This document shows, one piece after another, positions 9,158 through 16,901 of a stretch of DNA of 48,988 nt; the stretch's first letter is position 1; every line of letters begins with the position of its first letter. Below the pieces are notes generated by a model. It had not been told where the DNA came from. It searched no databases and saw only the letters and a list, made by a program, of their open reading frames with translations. Made by a program: the position numbers and the translations under genes. Source of the DNA: Lachnospiraceae bacterium (GTDB lineage Bacteria; Bacillota; Clostridia; Lachnospirales; Lachnospiraceae); contig CAJTDX010000026.1 of assembly GCA_910575155.1 (NCBI GenBank), forward strand, positions 1 to 48,988, given 5' to 3'.

Positions 9158-9183
9158 TATTGACAACTTTTTATAGCGCTTCA

Positions 9184-10209
9184 CTACTCCGTTGTTTCTC
9201 TCCGAATCAGAATCGGCGTTATCTTTTTGTGAATCAGTTCCGTTTGCGGTTTGGGGCGTCGTTTTTTCCTTTCATCCATCAGTGTTACTAATAGTTCCAT
9301 TGCTTCATATGCTATTTTGTCAATCTGCTGGCCAACAGTACTGATTGGGAGAATAGCATATGAAGCAATGGGGGAATCATCGAAACCGATGATACGGTAT
9401 TCGTCTGACAATGAACCATATTTCCTGAAAATAATATTCAGCATACTATTGGCATGGGTATCATTTGACATAAATAATCCTTTTTTTTGATCCGGATATT
9501 TTCTGTTCAAATGCTCATATATTTCTGACATAGTCATATGAATTTCCTGCGGGGAGTGTCCTAAATCCCTTAATATTAACTCGTGCCTGATGCTGTTTTC
9601 TTTACATATGTCTTCGAAACCTTGAATACGGCCATAGGCGGGGATGTCTTTTGAGAAAACAGAGTTTACGTGTATTAAAACATCGCAATTATTTTTAGAC
9701 AGCAGGCTGGTTGCCTGGACCGCTCCCATATAGTTATCTGTATTCACACTGTTGATATACTGGTCTTCACGTTCGATAGCGACGATTGGAAGATTATAGG
9801 AGAGAAGTTCACTGGAGGGAATCGCATGGCTTAAAATAATCATGCCCTCAATCTTGTATGCAAGTAATTCCTGAATATATTCCCGTTCTGTTTCAGCGTT
9901 TCCTTTGCTCATAAAAACCAGGAATTTATAACCGAAAGTTTTGTAGGTACTTAGAATCTGGTTTAGCATTTCCGCGTAATAATGCAGGTAAAGGTTAGGG
10001 ATGATGATACCGACGAATTCGCTTTTTCCATTTGCCAGTACTTTGGCAAGTTTGTTTTTTTGATAACCCAGATCAATGAGCGCCTGCGCAATAATATCCT
10101 GGTTTTCCACAGTAAGCGAATCTGGATTATTAAAATACCTTGATATCGTCGTTTTAGAAAAATTAGTGTATTTTGCTATATCATTAAATGTTACTTTCTT
10201 TTTATCCAT
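9184..10209 (-). CDS. LacI-family transcriptional repressor of the sucrose locus
   Basis: About 341 residues. Residues 1-22 form the LacI helix-turn-helix ('VTFNDIAKYTNFSKTTISRY'), followed by a hinge and a periplasmic-binding-like sugar-sensing domain ('FVGIIIPNL', 'GFDDSPIASY', 'ISTVGQQIDKIAYEAMELL'). ATG 10209 is preferred over an upstream TTG because GGAG is correctly spaced from it. The gene diverges from GH32. Three or more copies of a GTAACCGGTTAC-type palindrome lie in the shared intergenic region, one upstream of its own promoter, so autoregulation is likely. The coding sequence contains a perfect 20-bp inverted repeat (9297-9371). A sucrose- or fructan-derived effector is inferred from context. 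Confidence 0.9.
   Translation of the reverse strand: MDKKKVTFNDIAKYTNFSKTTISRYFNNPDSLTVENQDIIAQALIDLGYQKNKLAKVLANGKSEFVGIIIPNLYLHYYAEMLNQILSTYKTFGYKFLVFMSKGNAETEREYIQELLAYKIEGMIILSHAIPSSELLSYNLPIVAIEREDQYINSVNTDNYMGAVQATSLLSKNNCDVLIHVNSVFSKDIPAYGRIQGFEDICKENSIRHELILRDLGHSPQEIHMTMSEIYEHLNRKYPDQKKGLFMSNDTHANSMLNIIFRKYGSLSDEYRIIGFDDSPIASYAILPISTVGQQIDKIAYEAMELLVTLMDERKKRRPKPQTELIHKKITPILIRRETTE
9297..9371. repeat. Perfect 20-bp inverted repeat with a 35-bp centre inside the LacI gene
   Basis: Bases 9297-9316 are the exact reverse complement of 9352-9371 (arm core CATTGCTTCATATGCT). The arms encode 'IASYAI' and 'IAYEAM' of the repressor. The 35-bp centre between them encodes the conserved 'STVGQQ' region, and the frame stays open if that centre is inverted. 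Confidence 0.9.
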
Positions 10210-10262
10210 ATAGGTCTCCAATATTGGTCATGACAACAAAAGCTTTTCGTTCAATTATCTTC

Positions 10263-10291
10263 AGTATACCAGTGTAAAGCCGAAAAATCAA
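10263..10291 (-). promoter_or_regulatory. Promoter of the LacI-family gene
   Basis: On the minus strand TTGATT (10291-10286) and TATACT (10268-10263) are separated by 17 bases, about 55 bases before ATG 10209. A palindromic operator lies just upstream of its -35 element. Confidence 0.6.
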
Positions 10292-10300
10292 TCTAAATAA

Positions 10301-10323
10301 TAACTAGTTAAGTAACCGGTTAT
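10301..10323. promoter_or_regulatory. Upstream operator pair for the LacI-family repressor
   Basis: TAACTAGTTA (10301-10310) is followed by GTAACCGGTTAT (10312-10323). The second is a near-perfect copy of the palindrome at 10381-10394. The pair lies between the two divergent promoters. Confidence 0.65.
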
Positions 10324-10341
10324 TATTTTTTTGAAAATTCC

Positions 10342-10370
10342 TTGACATTGCGGCAAAAAGGTGGTAATGT
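10342..10370 (+). promoter_or_regulatory. Promoter of the sucrose operon
   Basis: Consensus TTGACA at 10342-10347 and TAATGT at 10365-10370, spaced 17 bases, with operators on both sides. It would drive the operon from GH32 onwards. Confidence 0.75.
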
Positions 10371-10380
10371 AGAGATATAA

Positions 10381-10417
10381 AGTAACCGGTTACTTAATCG
10401 GTTACATAACTGGTTAT
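10381..10417. promoter_or_regulatory. Downstream operators for the LacI-family repressor
   Basis: AGTAACCGGTTACT (10381-10394) is a perfect palindrome just downstream of the -10 element, where a bound repressor would block transcription. AATCGGTTAC and ATAACTGGTTAT follow at about 10396-10417 as weaker copies. With the site at 10312-10323, looping across the promoter is possible. Confidence 0.75.
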
Positions 10418-10454
10418 TTTGTAAAATAAAAAAAGACAGGAGAGGATGAGAACT

Positions 10455-11945
10455 ATGGAGCAGGAGGAAAGCAGCCAGTTAGATCTGGCCCGCAAAATTG
10501 AAAAAAAAGGCATTTTGGAAATCCCTGCTGAGACCAGACCGGTATATCATCTGTCATCTCCAGTGGGCTGGATGAATGATCCAAATGGATTTTCAGTTTA
10601 TCAGGAAGAATATCATTTATTTTTCCAATATCATCCATTCAGCAAGATGTGGGGACCGATGCACTGGGGGCACAGTAAGAGCAGGGATTTTATCAAATGG
10701 GAATACCTGCCGATAGCGTTGGCGCCGGATGAAAAGTATGATGAGGGAGGATGTTATTCAGGAAGTGCAATAGAAGCTGGAGATGAGCATGTACTGTTTT
10801 ATACCGGTGTAACGGATCAGTATCTGGAAGATGGGACGCATGATTACTGCCAGGTGCAGTGTATGGCAAAAGGAGATGGATTAAATTATACAAAGTATAA
10901 GGGAAATCCTGTCATTGCTGGTGACAGTCTTCCGGAAGGAGGCAGCACGGAAAACTTCCGAGACCCTAAAATATGGAAAGAAGGAAAATATTATTATCTG
11001 GTAGTTGGCAGTTGTAATGCAGAGGGGGATGGTCAGGTACTGCTGTACCGCTCCGATCATCTGGAACAATGGGAGTTCCTTACCATACTGGATCAAAGCA
11101 ACGGCAAGTATGGGAAGATGTGGGAATGTCCGGATTTTTTTCCATTAGGGAATCGCCAGATTTTAATGGTTTCTCCGCAGGATATGCGGGCGGCAGGCTA
11201 TGAATTTCATAACGGAAATAATTCTGTGTTTATATATGGATGTTATGATAACCTCACCTGCCAATTTAAGAGAGAAAAAGTTATATCCGTAGATTATGGA
11301 CTGGATTTCTATGCTCCTCAGACCCTTCAGACAGCAGACGGCAGGCGGATTATGATCGGATGGATGCAGTCATGGGACGCCAAGTTAGCGAATGATTTCT
11401 GTAATTGGTCTGGAATGATGACGATACCAAGAGAACTTATTTTAAAGGAAGGAAAGATTTATCAAAATCCTGTCCGGGAATTGGAGTATTATCGTAAAAA
11501 CAAAATTGAATATATTGGAAAGAAGATATCTGAAACGACTGTACTGGAGGGGATCAGAGGCAGGGTAATAGATCTGCAGATTGATATTACGGAATTTGAT
11601 TTTCATCACTTTGTCATTCATTTTGCATGCAATGAGGAATATGAGATGCTGCTTCAATATAACCATTCGAGAAAATGCCTGACTATTGACAGGACTCATT
11701 CCGGTCTTGTACGCGATGTGGTTTGCAGAAGGAAAATGATAGCGGAGCCATTTATTTCGCAGACACAGAAGGAAGCGCTGAGTTTGCGTCTGTTGTTGGA
11801 TCGGTATTCGGTTGAAGTTTTTTTAAATGGAGGAGAAAGGGTGATGTCCGCAATCTTTCATACGCCTATGGAGGCGGACGGAATAGTTTTTGATACTGAT
11901 GGAACAGCCTGTATAAATGTAACTAAATATGATATCTGTATTTAA
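10455..11945 (+). CDS. scrB: GH32 beta-fructofuranosidase (sucrose-6-phosphate hydrolase / sucrase)
   Basis: A 496-residue cytoplasmic enzyme (no signal peptide) expected to cleave sucrose 6-phosphate, delivered by the PTS, into glucose 6-phosphate and fructose; activity on short fructans is also possible. The five-bladed catalytic domain has 'WMNDPNG' with nucleophile D42, 'FRDPK' with D170 and 'WECPDFF' with acid/base E224. A C-terminal beta-sandwich ('LRLLLDRYSVEVFLNGGE') completes the family layout. ATG 10455 is chosen because GAGG is 9 bases upstream; ATG 10446 abuts the AGGAGAGG site. It is the first gene after the operator-controlled promoter. The symbol assumes the phosphorylated substrate. 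Confidence 0.9.
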   Translation: MEQEESSQLDLARKIEKKGILEIPAETRPVYHLSSPVGWMNDPNGFSVYQEEYHLFFQYHPFSKMWGPMHWGHSKSRDFIKWEYLPIALAPDEKYDEGGCYSGSAIEAGDEHVLFYTGVTDQYLEDGTHDYCQVQCMAKGDGLNYTKYKGNPVIAGDSLPEGGSTENFRDPKIWKEGKYYYLVVGSCNAEGDGQVLLYRSDHLEQWEFLTILDQSNGKYGKMWECPDFFPLGNRQILMVSPQDMRAAGYEFHNGNNSVFIYGCYDNLTCQFKREKVISVDYGLDFYAPQTLQTADGRRIMIGWMQSWDAKLANDFCNWSGMMTIPRELILKEGKIYQNPVRELEYYRKNKIEYIGKKISETTVLEGIRGRVIDLQIDITEFDFHHFVIHFACNEEYEMLLQYNHSRKCLTIDRTHSGLVRDVVCRRKMIAEPFISQTQKEALSLRLLLDRYSVEVFLNGGERVMSAIFHTPMEADGIVFDTDGTACINVTKYDICI

Positions 11946-11986
11946 ATAAAGGAGTGGATCAATCACCCTGAAGAAAGGAGTATGCT

Positions 11987-12821
11987 ATGGAAATACAGTA
12001 TTTGGGCACTGCTGCAGCGGAAGGGCTGCCGGCCTTGTTCTGTGACTGCGAAATTTGCAAAAAAGCAAGAGATACCGGCGGTAAGGAGGTACGCACCAGG
12101 ACACAGTCAGTTGTGGATCAAAAGCTCCTTATTGATTTTCCGCCAGACACATACGCACATGCTATCAGGTATTCCCTGAGGCTGGGTCAGATTCAGCATT
12201 TGCTGATTACTCATTCCCATATGGATCATTTTTTTCCTGTTGAACTGATCCATCGGCATGAACACTTTGGGCATAATGCTGAGGGGATGCTGCATGTATA
12301 CGGTAATGCGGCGGTAGAGAAAGCATTTTATGATGCCGTGCTGATTGAACGGTTTAAGGTACATCCTCTGGATGACGCGGTCAGGTTCATCCGTCTTGAC
12401 CCGTTTGCTGATTTTATGGCGGATGGCTATCATATTATCCCGGTGCCGGCAGACCACGATAAAAGGGAGGACTGCCTGATTTATATCATTGAGAAGGACG
12501 GGAAATGTCTCTTATATGGTCATGACACGGGCATGAATTTAAGCGGCAGAGCATGGGAATGCATTTTCAGCCATCAATATGACCTGATATCCATGGACGC
12601 TACCATGGGCAGGATGAAGACTGACGGTTATCATATGGGACTGGCGGATGATATTGCATTTGCAAAGATACTGGAAGAGAAAGGATGTATCCGTCCGGAT
12701 ACCTGTTAAAGTGATTAATCATTTTTCCCATAATGGCGGCATGACGCATGGAGAACTGGAAGGATTTGCCGGAAACCATGGGTTGATTGCAGCTTATGAC
12801 GGTATGAACGTATCAGTTTGA
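11987..12821 (+). pseudogene. MBL-fold metallohydrolase (PhnP-like), frameshifted near its C-terminus
   Basis: The first 240 codons encode a metallo-beta-lactamase-fold protein with the metal motif 'THSHMDH' (H76, H78, D80, H81), 'PADHD' and 'YGHDTG'. A TAA at 12707 stops this frame. From 12705 the next frame continues with the family's final motif, 'NHFSHNGGMTHGELEG' and 'LIAAYDGMNV', ending at TGA 12819-12821. A two-base loss in the TGTGT-like run or a one-base gain near 12704 would explain it. The product would lack the His of the final motif, which normally binds metal, so it is probably inactive unless this is a sequence error. Relatives include cyclic phosphodiesterases; its role in sucrose use is unclear. 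Confidence 0.75.
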
Positions 12822-12921
12822 AGACGGAAACAGTTATTGACAACAAAACATAAAAACAGTGAAGGAGGAAAATGGTGTGGAAGAAAAGTATGAAAAAGTG
12901 GCGCGGTAAATCCTGGTCTGT

Positions 12922-14844
12922 ATGGGCGGCAAAGATAATATTGCCAGCGCCGCCCATTGTGCAACGAGGCTCAGGCTTGTCCTAAGGGATGAGTCTCTGA
13001 TCGACAAAGATGCACTGGAAAATGTCGAACTTGTAAAAGGTAATTTTAACAATGGCGGACAGTTTCAGATCATTCTTGGAACAGGCATTGTAAATAATGT
13101 ATATGCTGAGTTTATCAAAATGGCTAACATTACGGAAATGACGAAAGAGGAACTGAAAAAACAGGCGGCAAAAAAGATGAATCCGCTGCAGAAACTTTTA
13201 AAAACTCTTGCAGACGTGTTTGTGCCGATTTTGCCTGCTTTGGTTTTGTCTGGTCTTCTGATGGGCATCAACAACATTCTGACAGCACAGGGGATGTTTG
13301 TCGAGGGCAAGTCGCTTGTGGAAGCATTTCCGAAGATTAAAGATTTTGCAGAAATGGTGAATCTGTTTTCAAATGCCGGTTTTACGTTCCTGCCGGTGCT
13401 GATTGGATTTTCTGCCGCTAAGATTTTTGGCGGAACGCCTATTCTTGGAGCGGTTATCGGAGCGATCATGATTCATCCGGATTTAATGAACGGGTATGGT
13501 TACGGACAGGCGCTGCTCGACGGGACGGTTCCGTTCTGGAATATTTTTGGACTGTCTGTTGCGAAAGTAGGGTATCAGGGGACTGTTCTTCCGGTTATTG
13601 CATCAGCCTTTTGCCTGTCGTTTGTGGAGAAAAAGCTGCGGAAAATTGTCCCGGCGATGCTTGACAATATTGTTACACCGTTGCTGTCCGTCCTGATTGC
13701 CGGGGCGATGACATTCCTGTTTATCGGCCCGGTTATGAGAGGTGTCGGCGACGCCATGACAAATGCAGTTATGTGGCTGTTTTTTGACCTTGGTTCTGTT
13801 GGGGGACTGATTTACGGAGTTACATATCCGTTACTGGTTATTACAGGTATGCATCATAGCCTGGTAACGGCTGAAACACAGATTCTTGCCAATATCGGCA
13901 CATTGGGCGGTTCACCTACATTCGCGGTTGTGGCGGCTGCAAATTGTGCCCAGGGCGCAGCGGCGCTGGCGGTTATGTTCCGTATGAAGAATGATCCTAA
14001 AATGAGAAGTTTGGCATCGGCCTCCGGTATATCTTCTTTGCTTGGAATCACAGAGCCGGCAATATTTGGGGTCAATTTGAAATTAAGATATCCTTTTTAC
14101 GGGGCATTGATTGGCGGTGGTATCGGGGCTGCTTATGCAACGCTTGTAAAAGTATTATCTGTTTCCCAGGGACCCTGCGGCGTCATCGGCGTCATCTGTA
14201 TCCGTCCCGACTGTATGCTGCAGTTCATGGTATCCATGGCGATTGCAATTGTGAGTGCATTTGCTGCTACAATGGTACTGGGAAGAGTATTTGGCAGAAA
14301 AGAGAAACTGTCTGCCGGAAGCAGGAAACCAGAACCTGCCGGCGCAGAGAAAGTTGCAAAAGATATACATACAGAGACAGAAGAAAAGGAAGAAAAAGTG
14401 ATTTTTGCTCCAATTCAGGGAAATGTTATCCCAAGAGAAGATATTCCGGATGAAACTTTTGCATCCGGTGTTTTAGGAGACGGCGTAGGTATTGAGCCGG
14501 AAACAGGGGAAGTTGCAGCGCCTTTTGACGGGGAAATATCTTCTGTAACCGAGACGCGCCATGCCATCGGTATCACCGGACCAGGCGGAATGGAAGTACT
14601 GATTCATGTCGGAGTAGACACGGTAAAGATGAACGGAGAAGGGTTTGCAGTTCTGGTATCTGAGGGAGATAAGGTCAGAGCCGGACAGAAACTTATGACA
14701 TTCGATATTTCAAGAATCAAAGCCGCCGGATACAGCGCAACTTCAGCAGTACTGCTGACAAACAGTGATGACTATCCGTCCTGTAATGTGGTAAAGACAG
14801 GAAAATCAAAACAGATGGAGAAAATTATCATGGTTGAGCAGTGA
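12922..14844 (+). CDS. PTS sugar transporter EIIBCA, sucrose/beta-glucoside family, N-terminus interrupted
   Basis: A 640-residue permease that would phosphorylate sucrose during uptake. From ATG 12922: EIIB with active Cys in 'HCATRLR' (residue 13), EIIC membrane domain (about residues 85-465, with 'GITEPAIFG'), and EIIA with active His in 'LIHVGVDTV' (about 490-630). The true start is probably GTG 12877, well spaced from GGAGG, but that frame meets TAA at 12907-12909 after ten codons, right before 'ILVCMGGK', the first EIIB beta strand. ATG 12922 has no clear ribosome binding site and would lose that strand. So the gene is either weakly translated, inactivated, or carries a base error (AAA to TAA). 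HPr and Enzyme I follow. Confidence 0.85.
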   Translation: MGGKDNIASAAHCATRLRLVLRDESLIDKDALENVELVKGNFNNGGQFQIILGTGIVNNVYAEFIKMANITEMTKEELKKQAAKKMNPLQKLLKTLADVFVPILPALVLSGLLMGINNILTAQGMFVEGKSLVEAFPKIKDFAEMVNLFSNAGFTFLPVLIGFSAAKIFGGTPILGAVIGAIMIHPDLMNGYGYGQALLDGTVPFWNIFGLSVAKVGYQGTVLPVIASAFCLSFVEKKLRKIVPAMLDNIVTPLLSVLIAGAMTFLFIGPVMRGVGDAMTNAVMWLFFDLGSVGGLIYGVTYPLLVITGMHHSLVTAETQILANIGTLGGSPTFAVVAAANCAQGAAALAVMFRMKNDPKMRSLASASGISSLLGITEPAIFGVNLKLRYPFYGALIGGGIGAAYATLVKVLSVSQGPCGVIGVICIRPDCMLQFMVSMAIAIVSAFAATMVLGRVFGRKEKLSAGSRKPEPAGAEKVAKDIHTETEEKEEKVIFAPIQGNVIPREDIPDETFASGVLGDGVGIEPETGEVAAPFDGEISSVTETRHAIGITGPGGMEVLIHVGVDTVKMNGEGFAVLVSEGDKVRAGQKLMTFDISRIKAAGYSATSAVLLTNSDDYPSCNVVKTGKSKQMEKIIMVEQ

Positions 14845-14942
14845 GTTGGAATGGTTTTTGCAGCCGATAGAAGCAGGCGGGATAAACTGCTGATGGATTT
14901 ATACAAAAAATAAAATATAAATGAAGGAAAGGAAAGCAGATT

Positions 14943-15200
14943 ATGAAAAATTTTAACTATGTAATTAAGGATGAGGTAGGGATTCACGCAAGGCCGGCAG
15001 GGATTCTGGTAAAAGAGGCAAAAAAATATCGGAGCAGGATTGTTATTATGAAGGATGGGAAAAAAGCGGAAGCAACCAAATTGATGGCTTTGATGGGGCT
15101 TGGCGTAAAATGCGGCGATGAGATCATGGTAGAAGTTTCCGGAGAGGATGAAGACACTGCAAGCAGGGAAATCAGGACATTTTTTGAAAAAAATTTGTAA
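14943..15200 (+). CDS. ptsH: HPr phosphocarrier protein lacking the Ser-46 regulatory site
   Basis: An 85-residue cytoplasmic phosphocarrier passing phosphate from Enzyme I to the EIIA domain. 'GIHARPAG' gives catalytic H15 and R17. Where regulatory HPr has 'LKSIMG' with Ser-46, this protein has 'ATKLMALMG': position 46 is Lys, with Thr at 45. HPr kinase should therefore not be able to regulate it in the usual way, and CcpA co-repression through it is unlikely. This variant is, to my knowledge, frequent in Clostridia. It lies between EIIBCA and Enzyme I. GGAAAGGAAAG precedes the ATG. Confidence 0.92.
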   Translation: MKNFNYVIKDEVGIHARPAGILVKEAKKYRSRIVIMKDGKKAEATKLMALMGLGVKCGDEIMVEVSGEDEDTASREIRTFFEKNL

Positions 15201-15257
15201 TAAGTTTGTGCCTGGCCGGACATAGCGCCGGCTGGGCGGAATGGAGAGGTGTAAGGT

Positions 15258-16880
15258 ATGGTAAGATTTTCAGGAAAATCTGTCTATAAAGGTATAACCA
15301 TAGGAAGCGTGGTGCTGCTTGATAAAGCAGGCTGTCAGGTAAAAAGAGGGAAAGCGGAGGATAAGGATGCGGAGACTGCGCGCGTCAGGGCAGCCATCGA
15401 ACAGGCGAAGGAGCAGCTTGGCAGTCTGTATGATAAGGCATTGAAAGAAGTCGGCGAGGCGAGCGCGGCAATTTTTGAAGTGCATCAGATGATGCTTGAA
15501 GACGAAGATTATCTTGAGTCGATTGACAATATCATTCGGACAGAGAATGTGAATGCGGAATATGCGGTAGCCATAACGGGTGACAATTTCGCGGAGATGT
15601 TTGCAGGGATGGATGACGACTATATGCGTGCGCGCGCTGCTGATGTGAAGGATATTTCCAACCGCCTGGTGAATAATCTGTATGGACATGAGGAAATTGA
15701 TTTTCATGCGATGGAGCCGTCCATTATTGTAGCGGATGACCTGACGCCCAGTGAGACAGTGCAGATGGATAAGGAAAAAATTCTTGCGTTTGTAACAGTA
15801 CACGGATCAACCAATTCCCATACGGCAATTTTAGCACGCATGATGAATATTCCGGCATTGGTGGGAGTCCCTGTGGAGCTGGATCGTATCCAGAACGGAA
15901 TGACCGCGGTAGTGGACGGATTTTCAGCGGAAGTCATTTTTGAACCTACGGAGGAAGTGTGTGTAAAAACACAGGAGCGGATCAGAGAGGAAAAAGAAAA
16001 AAATCTGCTGCTTGAGGATATGAAAGGCAGGGAAACTGTGACCCAGGGCGGGAGAGAGGTTAAGCTCTATGCAAATATCGGCAGCGTTTCCGATGTGGGG
16101 TATGTGCTGGAAAACGATGCTGCCGGGATTGGTTTATTCCGCAGTGAATTCCTTTATCTTGGCAGGTCGGATTTCCCAGCAGAGGAGGAACAGTTTCAGG
16201 CATACCGGCAGGTAGTTCAGACAATGGCCGGCAAAAAAGTTATCATCAGGACGTTGGATATAGGGGCGGACAAACAGGCGGATTATTTCAATCTTGGGAA
16301 AGAGGATAATCCGGCTCTTGGATACCGCGCCATCCGTATTTGTTTAAAACAGCCTGATGTTTTCAAAACACAGCTCCGGGCGCTGCTCCGGGCATCTGTC
16401 TATGGGAATTTGTCAATTATGTATCCAATGATCATATCGGCTGATGAAGTAAGAAAAATTCACTGCATCGTGAAGGAAGTGCAGCAGGAATTGGAAGAGC
16501 AGGAAATTCCATATACCCTGCCGGAGCAGGGAATTATGATCGAGACGCCTGCGGCAGTCATGGTTTCTGATGATCTTGCCGAACTTGTGGATTTTTTCAG
16601 TATAGGCACGAATGATTTAACACAATACACGCTGGCAATTGACCGCCAGAATGAGAGGCTGGATGATTTTTATAATCCGCATCACAAGGCTGTGCTGAAG
16701 ATGATCCGGATGGTAGTTGATAATGCACATAAACACGGAAAGTGGGCGGGAATCTGTGGAGAGCTTGGCGCAGATATTGATTTGACAGAGGAGTTTGTAC
16801 GCATGGGTGTGGACGAATTATCTGTTTCCCCGTCAATGGTTCTCAGGCTCAGAAAACGCATTCGTGAGATTGCATTTTAA
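15258..16880 (+). CDS. ptsI: PTS Enzyme I (phosphoenolpyruvate-protein phosphotransferase)
   Basis: A 540-residue enzyme that autophosphorylates with PEP and hands the phosphate to HPr. It has an HPr-binding helical domain (about residues 20-140), a swivelling phosphohistidine domain with active H188 in 'GSTNSHTAILAR', and a C-terminal PEP-binding barrel ('LFRSEFLYL', 'IMIETPAAV', 'IGTNDLTQYTLAIDR', 'ICGE'). Length is close to the family's usual 540-575. Its place inside a sugar operon, next to HPr, means the locus carries a full private phosphorelay. Confidence 0.95.
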   Translation: MVRFSGKSVYKGITIGSVVLLDKAGCQVKRGKAEDKDAETARVRAAIEQAKEQLGSLYDKALKEVGEASAAIFEVHQMMLEDEDYLESIDNIIRTENVNAEYAVAITGDNFAEMFAGMDDDYMRARAADVKDISNRLVNNLYGHEEIDFHAMEPSIIVADDLTPSETVQMDKEKILAFVTVHGSTNSHTAILARMMNIPALVGVPVELDRIQNGMTAVVDGFSAEVIFEPTEEVCVKTQERIREEKEKNLLLEDMKGRETVTQGGREVKLYANIGSVSDVGYVLENDAAGIGLFRSEFLYLGRSDFPAEEEQFQAYRQVVQTMAGKKVIIRTLDIGADKQADYFNLGKEDNPALGYRAIRICLKQPDVFKTQLRALLRASVYGNLSIMYPMIISADEVRKIHCIVKEVQQELEEQEIPYTLPEQGIMIETPAAVMVSDDLAELVDFFSIGTNDLTQYTLAIDRQNERLDDFYNPHHKAVLKMIRMVVDNAHKHGKWAGICGELGADIDLTEEFVRMGVDELSVSPSMVLRLRKRIREIAF

Positions 16881-16901
16881 ATGAAGAAAGGGGGCTGTAA
16901 T

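Noticed and set aside
9251-9490. Plus-strand open frame inside the LacI gene
   Set aside because: It exists because of the inverted repeat and lies wholly antisense to a well-supported gene with no ribosome binding site.
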